NCBI GenBank assembly: GCA_012932865.1
Contig: SAXG01000013.1
Coordinates: 806,001-870,000, forward strand
DNA from: Amylostereum areolatum
Lineage: Eukaryota; Basidiomycota; Agaricomycetes; Russulales; Stereaceae
Direction of reading: 5' to 3'
DNA length: 64,000 nucleotides
Shown here: in pieces, positions 44,301 to 55,978 of the stretch
Numbering within the stretch: the first letter of the stretch is position 1
Layout: each line of letters starts with the position of its first letter
The notes under the pieces: generated by a model
What the model saw: only the letters and a program-made list of their open reading frames with translations
What the model was told of the DNA's origin: nothing
Database searches by the model: none
Position numbers and translations under genes: made by a program

Positions 44301-46840
44301 GAACGCGAAGCTTCGTCACCAGCTCAGTAATTCGCCCGCTCGCCAGACTATCGATAAAGCAAAGGACGCCCGCATTCAGATACTGGAAGGGGAGCGTGAA
44401 GACCTCATCGAAAGGCTCAAAGCGGCGAACTTGAAGACCTCGCCTGGCAAGCTCGGAAATCTCAGCAACATGTCCCCCATGCACAGGCAAGTTCTCAGCA
44501 TGACCATGCGTGCGCCAAAAACTCCCGGTGGACCCCTCAGCGAGGCAAATATGTCCCTTGGGCCCTTTTACCTCCTCTAACAACTCTGTACAGATGTCTT
44601 GGTTGCAACCTTCCAAGACGGAGCTTTCCATGTCACCTTACTACTCTGAGATCCAACGTCTACAGAAGGAGCTTGATCGCGCCAATGAGAACATTGACGA
44701 CAAGCTCGACCGCCTTGAGGACGCTGGTTTCGGAGTGGTGGACCTCACCCAGCAACTCGAGGACGAACGCGCCAGGAATACTGCGTTGGAGGACGATATA
44801 GCTCGACTGCACCGTCGAGAGGAACGCCGGGCGCGTAGGCTCGAAAAAGCTCGTTGCACGAAGTGCCGATCTAAGGTCGATCTCAGTGGCCTCAACCGTG
44901 CTGCAGATGGCGATGAGAGGTCTGTTCTTCATAACCTTCATTTCTTAATGCTCACTAACATACGGTGTCTCCAGCTCGTTCGAGATATCCATGATGACCC
45001 TCCCCTCAGAGCCTCCTACTCCGCCAACCAGAACATCCGAGGCCCTCAAGTCAGAACTACGCTCCGTCAACAAGGAGCTCACTCTTATGAAGAAGCAGTG
45101 GCAGGAGGAAAAACGTCAACTCCTGGGCGACAAAGCCACTCTCCAGGATGCGGCAAATCGACTGAATATGCAGATGCGTGAAGTGCAACAGCGCGCGGCG
45201 GATAAGGAGCGCGTTGGGGACAAGGCCTCTGGGGTAGGATTTTTCTGTTCCTTCAAACCCAACCAGCGTTTTCTGATTCAAATGATCGGTATAGGAGCTC
45301 GAAGAGGCAAGACGTGTTATCGCTGACCTTGAGGAAGAACTCAAGGCCCAGAGAACGCGTCTACGTACCCTTAATACGGAGCAGAGCAAGGCCGAACGAG
45401 AGAAGGCCGACGTTCTCGTCCAACTCCAACGTACTGAATCCGTGAGCACTTTCTCGATCTGCATTTTCTGTTTGGTTAATATCTCTTTCAGGATATGGAC
45501 GACGTACGCTCCCATCTTCAACGCGTTAAGAGGGAGAATCATGAACTTGAGGCTGAGCTACGTAGTACGCAGTGCTTTTCCTCTCCCCTCTAAGGGCAAA
45601 CTTTAAGGAGACGATATTCTAGCCAACACCGCCGCTGAACAAAAAGCCCGTCGCATGGAGGCGAAAGCGTCTGAAAACGCGGAGACGATCGAACAGCTTC
45701 GTCAAGAACGTTCCATGCTCGCAACAGAACACAAAAAGCTGCAAACCCGCTTCCGTGAGACTTCTGACGTGCGTACATTCCTGCCCATTGTCGACGCGCG
45801 CTGACCACAAACATAAATCCACAGCACATGAACAAGCTGCGGGAAGAACATGCCGCCTCGCAAGCCTCACACGACAACAAACGCCACGCCCTCGACCTCC
45901 GTCTTCTCGAGATTGACGACCTTCGGCGGGCACTAGCGGAGAAGACGGAGACGTTGCAGGTCATGGAAGCAGCGCAGTCGAAGCTCACTGCAGGCAAGGA
46001 ACGGGAACGAGAGCAAGAGCGGATCGTTGCCGCCCTTGAAGCTGACCTCGCGCGCGTACGTCGTAACGCTGAGGCATTGGGTCGTGATTTGCGGGCGGAG
46101 CGCACGCGAAGGGAGGAGGAGACGCGGAAGCGTGAGGCGGAGAGAAAAGAGGAGAAAAATAAGGCGGGGAGTACCAAGAAGGAGGTTGAGGAGGCCAGGA
46201 AGGAGGCAGAAAAAGCGGAGCGTGCACGTAAGCAGGCGGGTGCGGAGTTACGCCTGTTGAGGGAACGTGTTGGGGTGCTGGAAGGAGTGAAGAAGGATTG
46301 GGAAGGTCATATATGCGCGGCGTACGTTGACGACTGGTTTTTACGAGTCTTGAACTGCATCACTAAATGTTGTTCCTTTCGCAGGGACGACTCTCAACTG
46401 ACAAAACTCCGCGCACAACACAAACTAGAGAGTAAAGGCTTGGTCGTGCAAATCCACTATCTCAAAGCGAAGTTCACCAGAGAGAACGTGCTTCGAACCG
46501 ACCTGGGCTACCAGAAACAGTATCTGCTCGTACTGTTGGGCCGACATGAGCGGGGCGAGGAGAAGGTCCTTGCATCGATCGCCCGCATCGGGTTCCCTCT
46601 CTCTGGACCTTCATCGAAGGGGCGACGACGAACATTGAAGACCGTCGTCTTGGGGGTTCTTTTCCTTCAGCGCGCCAGGTATGCTAGCGATTATATTATC
46701 AGGTCTTTGATGCTAAGATGTTGTGTAGGCGAGCGGGAGAGGCGTGGCGAAAACAATGTGCCATGAAGCCCGCCGTCAAGGCTGCTTTGGAAGATGTGAG
46801 GCGACGACGGAAAGGTGCTGGCGCCGGACTATCTTCATGA
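41361..46840 (+). CDS. Large coiled-coil spindle-pole-body scaffold protein with C-terminal PACT-like domain
   Basis: Likely fungal pericentrin/Pcp1/Spc110-type scaffold of the microtubule-organising centre. The ATG at 41361 gives MALLETPSRIWRRIEAEENQ. A Ser/Pro-rich disordered third follows, then ISRFNANKLNSYLHGLNRRL and about 900 residues of nearly unbroken heptad coiled coil (rich in E, A, K, R, L, Q). The last 130 residues contain LESKGLVVQIHYLKAKFTRE, then RTDLGYQKQYLLVLLG and ASIARIGFPL, which resemble the PACT centrosome-targeting motif. Introns are followed at about 41955-42000, 44545-44593 (GC-AG type), 44920-44974, 45232-45298, 45440-45493, 45567-45622, 45770-45825, 46321-46384 and 46680-46729. 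Stop 46838-46840. Product about 1,500 residues. No frameshift in 5.5 kb. Converges with cardiolipin synthase. Confidence 0.72.
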
Positions 46841-47038
46841 TTTCTATGGTTTGCAGGCTGTGGACGTGGACACTTGTCGTGTCAGTTCTTGGACTTCGTT
46901 TATGTTGTAGCATCTTGTAATGTGTACTTGTACCGGCTATCTTACTTGTGTACGCGTCGTTGTACGCTCGACGTCATTCTTGGAAGAAAATGGGTGTATT
47001 ATCGTAAGTAGGCTCTGATAGTGATATAGGGTAAGAAG

Positions 47039-48108
47039 CTATGGCGCGGGAGGAGATCCGGAACCGTCTTTCGACTTGTGGGTGTCGGAAAGTACCTGAT
47101 AGCCGTCCTTAGCAAAGACGTAGGACAGACCACTCCATATTGTAGTCGAAGCCACTGTCCATCTAGGTGGGTTCAGTTTAGAGAGCAATATGAGCAAAAG
47201 AGAGATACGCACTGTAGACCGGCCAGGAAGACATTCAGCCCGGGCATGCCAGCAAGAAGAGGGCTGACAGTGGTGGTGCCCATGAGAAACAGCTGCAGTG
47301 CGGTGTTGACCTAGCAGACGTCAGAGTATGCACCATCAAGGTCTGCACGTACACACCTTGCTGATCTGCGTTGGACGGACCTCCGCCGAGGGGATAGAGA
47401 AATCCCAGTAACGTTGGAAGGTTTTCTGGACGTGAAGGTATGTATATGAAAAACAGAGGATACGAGTTTGGGCTGGGACGTACAGGAGTGGGTAAGGATG
47501 TGTACCGGATGTAAAACGCGGACAAGCTGAGCAGAACATCGCGTCCGAGGATGATGACGGTGAGAGGTACTAGGGTAAGGTCAGACGCGGATGGGAGATC
47601 GCGCGAGCCGCCAGCATACACGGAATCAAGCCTTTCATTCCCAGGGTGACCACAAGCGTTGTCATAAGCGTCTTGTCCGCTGCAGGATCCAAGATAGTGC
47701 CAAGGACGGATTTCATGTCGAATCTACGCGCGAGGAAGCCGTCCACCTATCGTGGTTGACACCGTGTCAGGCATGTTGCAACGGCAAGTGAAGGAAACCA
47801 CGCACCCAGTCAGAAACGCCGGCATACACCAAAAGCCCCGTCGCGAGAGCTGGTTTGTCAGAGAGAATGGCCCATCCGAGGACGGGGCACGACGCTATTC
47901 GTGACATGGTTAACAAGTTAGGTAACGTGTAAACGTTCTCGCGCAGTGACGGCTTCTGCCCCGGCTCTGCGCTTTGCTGCCTCGGGGGCTGAGCGTGTAT
48001 GCGACGACATGGGTGAGTGTATGCATTGAAAAGTATGGGACTTCGTCGGAAAAGGGGAAGAAAGGAATGACGGGGAAGAAGGTGGTGGGCGTGAAGAGCA
48101 AGCCGCAT
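47039..48108 (-). CDS. CRD1: Cardiolipin synthase (CDP-alcohol phosphatidyltransferase)
   Basis: Makes cardiolipin from CDP-diacylglycerol and phosphatidylglycerol in the mitochondrial inner membrane. The ATG at 48108 starts MRLALHAHHLLPRHSFLPLF, a basic presequence-like leader. Then come ENVYTLPNLLTMSRIASCPV and the signature D-x2-DG-x2-AR-x8-G-x3-D-x3-D, read across an intron as SDW|VDGFLARRFDMKSVLGTILDPAAD in two pieces. MTTLVVTLGMKGLIP, VPLTVIILGRDVLLSLSAFY, VNTALQLFLMG and WSGLSYVFAKDGYQVL follow. Stop at 47039. Five or six short exons, frame intact. The signature and membrane segments make this secure. The 3' end faces the spindle-pole gene, 198 bases away. Confidence 0.87.
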
Positions 48109-48746
48109 TTTGACGCGTCGCGTCCCGGCGTGCCCAGCTCGCTGTCCGCCGCGTCGAGCTCCCTCTTGCTTGTTACTATCATCTTCCTGCGTATTAGCCT
48201 CGGGTTCTCCCACCCTGACACCCTGGCATCTCCTTTTGTCGGTGTATGGAGTACAATTGCACACAAATGCTAAACATAACAATCTGGCCACCGGATTTTC
48301 CGCGGACGGGACAATGGACATAACAGCTGCTGAAAGGGGTCTAGGGTCTTCCAATGCTGTGAGGCTCAACCCCCATCTATGACTCAGTTCTGTGTCGCAT
48401 ATCGTCCCCGAATGTCGTATCTGCGCTCGGCCACTCGATGTTCCCATGGATGCCCTGACCAAGGACCTCGTGCAGCACAAGACCTCACAAGACCGGCGGT
48501 AAGCCTGTAGGAACATGGTGCGCATATCCTAAACAGGATTTCCCGGTGTGCGGTCCCCCTATGAAACTCTCTCAAACTCCCAATGAACTCGCGGATGTGG
48601 ATGAAGTTATTCTCGTTCGACGCTCAATGCAAGCCACCCCGTTATGGATGCCTCGAGTTGAAAAGCTCTTACTAGAAGCGTTATAAGGCATTGCGACTAC
48701 CATAGATTCGACATACCGACGAGGAGTCTTTGGTATCAACTGGACC
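48109..48746. other. Divergent intergenic region
   Basis: About 640 bases between cardiolipin synthase (minus) and lipase copy 2 (plus). TATAAG at 48682-48687 is about 60 bases before the lipase ATG. No other feature seen. Confidence 0.4.
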
Positions 48747-50153
48747 ATGTACTTCAAGTCCCTCCTTACTACTGTAGCCTACGCTTTGGGCATTGCAGCT
48801 GTGGCATGCAGAGCTGCCATAATGCAGAGTACGTCTTCCACCGGTAACCTCTAACTGATTTTTCCTAATGCGTTGTAGGTGTATACGACGACCTTATCTT
48901 CTACTTCCAATATGCCTCGTCGGCGTACGACATCGTGTGCGCCAGACCCAATGGCAACACTATGATCGCTAGTGTCAGTATGATCTTCATCTGACTTCCT
49001 GAGCAGCATGACTCACGTGTCCTTCAGATTTTCAACGCTGTCACTGACACTCAAGGCTTCATTGTTCGCGACGATACCCGGCGAGAGATTGTAGTTGCTC
49101 TCCGTGGCAGGTTCGGAATGTCGCTGCTCCCAAGTATCGTGACATTTTTCTCAAGTGTGATCTCTTGAATAAAGTACAAGTCCCGTGGATTTTCTGGTCG
49201 ATTCCCAGATCGCGCTGGTACCCATTGATATTCCAGGTGTCAACGCTCCAAGTATCTCACAAACCCTATCTATCTCCTGTTCTTACGTCTGCTAATGTTT
49301 CGTTATAGGCGGTACGAAAGTTCACTTTGGCTTCCAGACTGCGTGAGCATTCTCCTCTCATCATGCGTCTGTTGCTATAATACAATCCAGGTGGAATTCT
49401 GTCGCTTCTGAAGTCATATCGACCGTCAAGAACGAACTGGACGCCCACCCAGGCTACGGCATCGTTACCACAGGCCACTCCTTAGGTGGCGCATTGTCTT
49501 CTCTGGCTGGCATTACCATGCAGCAGAACTTCCCTAGCATGTGTGTCAGGGTACTCGTTGATTTTATTCCCTTTCAAATGACATGTGGCTTTTACAGGTC
49601 TGTCCGCATGTATACGTATGGCCAACCGCGCGTCGGCAACACGTTATATGCTCTTTTCGTAGACTTCAGCTTAAGCTTTAACATCTTCCGCGGTAAGTTT
49701 GATTTGTTCAGTGTTGCTTATTTATTGGGCTCTGACGTTGTCGTCGTGGACAGTTGTACACACAGATGACGGGTCTGTCTTCGTGAAATAATGGGCTCCA
49801 CGTCGCTCTAACTTTCTATGCAGAGTTCCAACGATCATTCCTCCAGGTTCTAGGGCTACAGGCACCACGGTATGTCAATAACGTACCTGCATGCCATCAA
49901 AAAATTGATATACACCTTATCCAGTCTTTGAATACTTTCAGAACCCTGACCCACCGTCTGCGGCCACTACAAGGATATGTGATGCCACTGGCGAAGACCC
50001 AACCTGTTCAGACTCTATTCCGAGTGGTGGAATCAATCTTGCACATCCTGTAGTACGTACTCTCCTTGCCCTCCTTTCGAATTGAGACCGTACCTGACCG
50101 CGCTTCCTGTCCAGTATTTTGGGATCGTCGCCACCACTCCATTCTGTTCATGA
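48747..50153 (+). CDS. Secreted class-3 lipase / feruloyl-esterase-like, copy 2
   Basis: Paralogue of the lipase at 38.2-39.5 kb, in the opposite orientation. The signal peptide MYFKSLLTTVAYALGIAAVA starts at 48747. Exons give VYDDLIFYFQYASSAYDIVC, FNAVTDTQGFIVRDDTRREI, SPVDFLVDSQIALVPIDIPG, GTKVHFGFQTA, WNSVASEVISTVKNELDAHP, the nucleophile elbow TTGHSLGGALSSLAG, MYTYGQPRVGNTLYALFVDF, VVHTDDG, VPTIIPPGSRATGTT, EYFQNPDPPSAATTRICDAT, and after the last intron YFGIVATTPFCS with the stop at 50151-50153. Every exon boundary matches copy 1. Copy 1 has HHG before its YIFPP stretch; here the equivalent segment is shorter (ATGTT), so the catalytic His should be checked. The frame is intact. Confidence 0.8.
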
Positions 50154-50581
50154 ATTGCATGCTGTTCTCGGCCTTCCCCCCTGTGGTGGCATGTGTGTCC
50201 GTGGATATCCTCTGAACATACATAATTTGCTACATGGCGGTGTCTGCCAAATTTCAATGTCGTTAGATCGTTTTCCGGACCAAGGTGCATTTTTTCAGAA
50301 AGCTGTATCTCAAAGCCTATCAAGGACTTGGATAACGCTACATACCCGCCCAAGGACACGAGGTCGCCAAACTTTCATCGATATCGCACCAAAGGCTTCT
50401 AACCGCGACAAGGCGGTGCAACGACCTGCAAGAAACCTGGACGATAATGACTCACCTGACATGAGCTCTTCTATCGTAGACATTTACCTCACAGCCAGTG
50501 TACGTAAAGCCATCTCAAGCTGTCCTTGGTCTTGCGCTCGCGCTCAGGCGCTCAGGAACCGCCCGACGCCGCCGCGCAGGG
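50154..50581. other. Intergenic, no gene recognised
   Basis: About 430 bases between lipase copy 2 and the DUF6535 gene on the same strand. Open frames here are short and featureless; a 5' exon of the DUF6535 gene could be hidden. Confidence 0.35.
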
Positions 50582-52630
50582 ATGGCCATATATAATGACC
50601 ACGGAGGGCCTTCGCGCGCGATTTTTGTCGCCGTCAGTCCCTCAAAATGGCCCACCCTCCTCAAGTACAATGCGACCACAGATCACACGCAAGACACTGG
50701 ACTATGGAGACTCCTCCGCCAAGTTGTGATCTCTGTACTTGTCTGAGGCGGACAAGTATGACAGGGGTCTCGCAGATACCTGGAAAGAAGACACCAATGG
50801 GATCCTCATATTCGTATGTTTCATCAATTTGGATCAGACTTTTCGATGTGCTGATGCTGTACCGACAGACGGGCTTGTTCTCCGCCACCGTGGCCGCGTT
50901 TGCGATAGAGAGCTACAAGGGTCTTCAACAGGACTCGGCAGACGTCACGAACAGCCTTCTCACGCAAATCCTGGCGCGCCAATCTTCTTCGACCATATCG
51001 AAAATGGAGAACGGGTATGTTGGCTCCAATAAATGCGCCGTTCGTTCCGCCTAGCTCCTCCGTCCGGGTCAACGTTCTCTGGTTCACAAGCCTGATCCTG
51101 AGCCTGACCTGTGCCCTGGCGGCGACGTTGATCCAACAATGGGTGCGCGTCTACATGCGCGCGGGCACCCATACATCTGTCCTGCACCGCCGTGGCCACC
51201 TTCGAGCATTCGTCTTCGAAGGCACTGCAACGTTTCAAAGTCGCTGCCAGCTCTCGAGGCCATCCCCGCTATAATGCATCTCTCTCTCTTCCTCTTCTTC
51301 GCGGGGCTCGTCGAGTTTATGAAGCCTATCAACCGCTTTGTGGCAAATGTCCTCCTCGGGGTTGTGTGCATGTGCGGGGCATCGTACGCCGTATTGACCT
51401 ATCTTGCCCATCATTTACATCGACTGCCCATTCCAATCTCCCTTCACGAAAACTGTTTGGCGTATGATCCACTTGGTCCAGCTGATGCGCATCAAGTTCG
51501 CGCAACGCATCGCCCCGGCTACTGCATATCTCGCTCGCAAATCCCGGTCTTTCAACCTACCTTCTTACAACGCATTCCTCCAGGACTGTAGGGAACGCCT
51601 TTACGGAGGCATGGAGAAATGGCAGGAGACCGCCGCATACCGCAACCATGACGTCGCAGTCGGAATTGACTGTCGTGCGCTGCAACGTGCACTGACTCTT
51701 CTCGACCACGAAGAGGCCGCCGAGCCCTTCATCGAGGGCATCCCAGGTTTCCTCCACTCCTTCGAAGCACGCGACCCCAGCGCGGTAATTGTCCACCTCC
51801 TCTCTTCCAAGCTCCTCGGAACGCGCCTCTCCACCCTCCTCCACTCCTGTGTCACTGCACGCGCGCTCCCGATGGAGGAGGCCCGTCGCCGACGCGCTTT
51901 AACATGTCTTCGCGCCGTCTGGCACTTGACCGAGCGCCTTGGCGCAGAATGGCTCAATCGATGGTTTTCAGTCCAGACCGAGCTCCGTGCGTACACATTC
52001 TTGAGGGACGACCGCGATCCTTCCGTGGCGGTTCACGCGCTCTGCACCACCTCCCTTCGCTGCGCACGGGTTCCTCGCCAACCTCCGGGGCGGGACGCTC
52101 CGTTCCCTTCTTTCCGGACACGGAATGTATCCTTGAAGACATCGTCGACATCATCACGAACTCTCATAGGACCCTCACCCTCCCTCACTGAAGAATGCGC
52201 CAATCTCGAAGATATGACGCGCAACGGACACATCGTGAACCTAATTACATTTGTTTTACGCCTCCTGCCCTTCCTCCAAACAGAATCACTCGCAGAGGCC
52301 GACGTCTCCCTCGCCTTCGACACCTTGCGTATCCTAAGCGCAACAGAAACGATCAGCGGAGACGAAGCCTCTCTTGACGTGCAGGTAGCACTCCTACGTC
52401 TGTGCACAGAGGAGATGTCGGATATCTGGGACGACGATGTCACGCTAGACGTATCAGGTGCAGAGCCGCCATTCGTAGGTGTGCCGCCGGGCGGAGACGA
52501 CGTGGCCAAGCTTGCGGAGGTTCTTCTGCCTCTGTGCGCGAGTTTGTCCCCCGAAGCACATACAGGAACTCGAGATGGATCAGACAGCGAGGAGCTGTTC
52601 TCCCGTGGAGGTCGGCTCTCTAGTACATAG
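50582..52630 (+). CDS. DUF6535-domain membrane protein (several frameshifts)
   Basis: Member of a large Agaricomycete family with an N-terminal DUF6535 membrane domain; function unknown. Recognisable pieces in order: EADKYDRGLADTWKEDTNGI, TGLFSATVAAFAIESYKGLQ, SADVTNSLLTQILARQ, PFVPPSSSVRVNVLWFTSLI with a helix LILSLTCALAATLIQQW, GHLRAFVFEGTA, LPALEAIPAIMHLSLFLFFA, GLVEFMKPINRFVANVLLGV, PIIYIDCPFQSPFTKTVW, and a long helical C-terminal region to SDSEELFSRGGRLSST. The domain is spread over three frames: extra bases near 50736, 51016 and 51409, a missing base near 51230, and another disturbance about 52070-52190. An intron with GTATGT at about 50815 is normal. Either a decaying gene or a badly sequenced one. 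Confidence 0.68.
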
Positions 52631-53060
52631 CTGGACGGAAGTTTCGGTTGGGAGACGGTGATCCGATAGATGATCCGTACGACTACGATGATGAGGAAGT
52701 CTTTTGAAGGTTGGGATGTGTTTGTTTTCGTGTCCTTGTCGACATCGAGCGGCTGAGCAGTACTTATCGAGGAATTTCACCACGGGCCAGTATCCGATTT
52801 CTATGGCTCGTGACTGGGCGCAACCTCGAGAGTCGAGATGGCCTTGAGCCTCGAGGACAGCTATATACTAATAGCACCCCAAGACCCTAGGACGTCCTTC
52901 CTTGCCTCTCGCACCTACTTTTCTACAGATTTTTATTCCCATCTTTTATCACCAACGGAAGGTGCGGTCGATCAAGTGCGATCTCACTGTGTCGCGACTC
53001 ACGACGGTTTGGGTAGTACTAGTACTTACTTCCCCTCCCAGGTTCTAAACGGGTACATAG
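52631..53060. other. Intergenic between DUF6535 and BTB gene F
   Basis: About 430 bases with no coding signal. Promoter of BTB gene F presumed; no clear TATA box. Confidence 0.4.
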
Positions 53061-54031
53061 ATGTCGCAGGATACGAAGCTCACAGACCCCGTCACTGTAC
53101 GCGATTTCGGCCCTCCATTCGCCGACGAAGATGCAGATATCATCCTTCGTTCCTTGGATAACGTCGACTTCCGAGCCCACAGGTTACTCCTGTCCAAAGC
53201 GTCGCCTATTTTCAAAGACATTTTTTCCCTACCCAGCTCCCCACCCTCAGGCTCCATTTCTGCACTATTCCACGCCGAGACCTCCGACGATACCAAGGAC
53301 GGACTTCCTGTTGTCACCATGGACGGAGGACCAGCATATCCTGGAAACCCTCCTCCGTTTCTGTTACCCTGCGCACTCCATTCCACTCAGGTAAATCAAC
53401 GATCAAGCATGCGCTGCACGCATACCGGAAATTCCACATGGACCACAGTCGTTCACTCGGCAAGGCTTTCCCTCCTTTCACTACTAGAATCGAATCAAAA
53501 TTCTCATGCGGAGTTCGTATACGCCGTCGCATGGCAATTCGAGATGAAGGACGTGGTCACGAGGGCGGCCCGACTCCTAGTGACGGACAAGTCGTCCCTT
53601 ATTGACTGGACCTTGCATCCAAGAATTCGACGAGATACCCGGCTCAGCCTTGCACAGACTCCTAGGCTATCAGCGTACATGCGCTCAGTCCTCCTATATG
53701 CGATCTATCCTGGATCGAGCGCCATCACTGTCGAAATGTTCATCGAGGTGTGGCCACCAGGCAGATGATGTCTCCGAAAATGAACGTTGCAGCTGTCGTA
53801 CATGTCTCTTGCAATCCGCCTACCACCGTCCATGGCATCCATCCCCGGCAAGTCGAAGCTGAAAACAGGTCGTGATCTCACGGCTTGGTTCTTTTTATAC
53901 GTACAGGCGGCTCTCAAACAATTGAAAGAACTACACGATGTAACCTCCGTGATGCATGAATCTTTGATGAGACTTCAATCGCATCGGCGTCGAAGTGCCC
54001 TATATGTCGACACAGAGCTGCCTTCGCATTG
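53061..54031 (+). pseudogene. BTB/POZ domain gene F, degraded
   Basis: Sixth BTB/POZ paralogue, far from the others and heavily disrupted. The ATG at 53061 gives MSQDTKLTDPVTVRDFGPPF, then an excellent BTB core (ADIILRSLDNVDFRAHRLLL, KDIFSLPSSPP). An extra base near 53324 moves the continuation to EDQHILETLLRFCYPAHSIP. Another near 53617 shifts from WTLHP to QEFDEIPGSALHRLLGYQRT. A third change is needed to reach LTAWFFLYVQAALKQLKELH, the counterpart of WWWGYVLRAVEAL in copy B. No VPL mini-exon was found. More lesions than its paralogues, and the Cys-rich tail is diverged, so probably a pseudogene. Confidence 0.6.
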
Positions 54032-54448
54032 AAAACGTTCGGCGAGACTTGGTTTAAAGTTATTACAGATAGGATAGCATCGTTAGTAAGCTATAACCAC
54101 AAGTATTTCACTACGACCTCGCTAACGAGCCCCGTTTTGCAGATAGAGATGGACACACCATTCTGACATGTATGCTCGAACTACCTTACCGTCAATCGTG
54201 ACAATTCGGCTGTTCCTTATGCGCTACCACGACTTGTACTGGGCACCAGTATATACATACATACTTTTCATTCCATCGTTGGCCTCCTTCCTTGGTAATG
54301 ACGAGGGCAACGCCGCCACTCACTGCGATTTATAGACAGTAACAATAGAGACATCAGAGGGGCTACTGTAAACCTATCGGAAGGAATGAACATTCTATTC
54401 AAAACGAATACAATAGGAGGAGCAGGAAGTGACAAGTCGAAGTGGACG
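54032..54448. other. Convergent intergenic gap
   Basis: About 420 bases between the degraded BTB gene F and the 3' end of the RING gene. Nothing recognised. Confidence 0.4.
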
Positions 54449-55978
54449 TCACTTGGATTTCGCCATCCTTGGACGTGGACCAGGTTGTAGTTTCTTTATG
54501 TCCGTCTTCCCCTCCGCGGTCATAGGGAACGGCAACGATCGCGCGGTATCCCTGGAAGATTGTGGGGGAGTACGTGCGGGCAACGCCCACCCTGAATCAA
54601 ATTTTGGTTTCGACGGTTGGACTTGTTTCAATGATGCAGAAATACGTGTTGGTCGCGAGGAGCTCGCCTTCCGCGCTCTCTGCGTCCCAACAGGCGAGGG
54701 GGATCGCTGGCGATAACGCTTGATGGCCGGTGAAGGCGAGGAATCGTAAGTGTCTGAGGATGACGATTCTTCTGCGTTGAAATCCAGGGTTCCGAGCTTC
54801 AAACGAAGGTTCAGTAGAGGCATTTATGAGGTCAAAACCTCGGGATTACCTTTTGACGTTTATGCGGTCGGTGTGTGTTTTCGATTATGCTGTCCAGGAA
54901 GCGGTTCCTGCCGTCGTCCATGGGCTCGTGTTCTATGACGAGGCTGTCTTCCTCTGGACCGGGATGCAATCCTTCGGCCTTGAGTGCGTCAATCTCGTCT
55001 TGCTGTTGCTTGTTCCGGATCTTCAAAGCTTTGTTAGTAGCCTTCCATTTCTTCTCCTAACCCTGAGTTAGCGTTTACGATTCCCGATAGTAAGCACTAG
55101 CCAACGCACATTGTCCTTCCAAAGCTCTAGTTGGCCTTTGTAAGACTTGATATCTTTCTCAAGCGCTTCACGGTCGGACTTTTCGCGCCTCAACAGGTCC
55201 ACTTCCTTAAGCAGTTGTGCATTGGCTGCCTCCAGGTTCTCCATCTTGTCTGTCAAGCGTGCATTTGAACCGGTCGCCGCCTGTCGATCCAATTGGATAG
55301 TCCGACCGAGTCGATCCTTCTCCACCTTGTCTTCCCGAGCTTGCTTCCGAAGGAGGTCCACCTCATTTCGCCTCTCGAGGATCTCACTGAAGATGGGAAC
55401 GACGCGCTGCTTGAAGAAGGACGCAACTTCTTTCAAGAGCTCCGTCTATATAACTATGTTAGTCCATGGAGCGAAGAACAGGCATATAGCTCGCACCTGA
55501 GCAATCGTATCCCCCGTGTCGACGATCTCCCAAATCTTGTCTCCGGTCTTCTTCACGCTGCTCTCCGCCGTACCCGGCTCGATCATCTGCAGCCCTTTCC
55601 TCACGTGGTTGAGGTGCTGCATGATAGCGGGGCTGGAACCTGATGTAGATGGTTCCACCTGGACAAGCTCTCCATTGCCGTCCCGGATTTCGAAGTAGAT
55701 GGGTCGAACATCGTCCTCCGTAGCGGGAGCGCGACATGAAGGACAGTCGGGGTCCTGCCTTTTGTGCTCGCGTGCTTCGAAATGGCGTAAGATACACCCC
55801 TCACAAAAGATGTGTCCTATCCAACGCAGTTCAGTAATGTTACTTGATAGGGCATGTACGCGAGGGCGGGGCAGGGAGCACGGGAATACGGGAACGTACC
55901 ACAAGCAAGGGAACGAAAATGTTTGGCGTCATTTGGACGAAACGTAGAGCAGCAGATGGGGCAGTAAAGCTCCCACAT
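54449..55978 (-). CDS. RING-finger E3 ubiquitin ligase-like protein with coiled coil
   Basis: The RING domain starts at the first residues. The ATG at 55978 reads MWELYCPICCSTFRP, then after an intron CGHIFCEGCILRHF and DCPSCRAPATEDD. The cysteines and histidine fit a C3HC4 RING, so ubiquitin ligase activity is expected. A mixed region (KIWEIVDTGDTIAQ, TELLKEVASFFKQRVVPIFS) follows, then a long coiled coil (ERRNEVDLLRKQAREDKVEK, LEAANAQLLKEVDLLRREKS) and KNKQQQDEIDALKAEGL-type sequence. The C terminus is Ser/Pro/Arg-rich and basic (KLQPGPRPRMAKSK), stop at 54449. About six exons, all splice sites canonical, no frameshift, in contrast to its broken neighbours. Substrate unknown. Confidence 0.75.

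Noticed and set aside
43861..44631. 256-codon minus-strand frame opposite the coiled-coil region
   Set aside because: Antisense of a repetitive coiled-coil stretch, which often leaves long open complementary frames.
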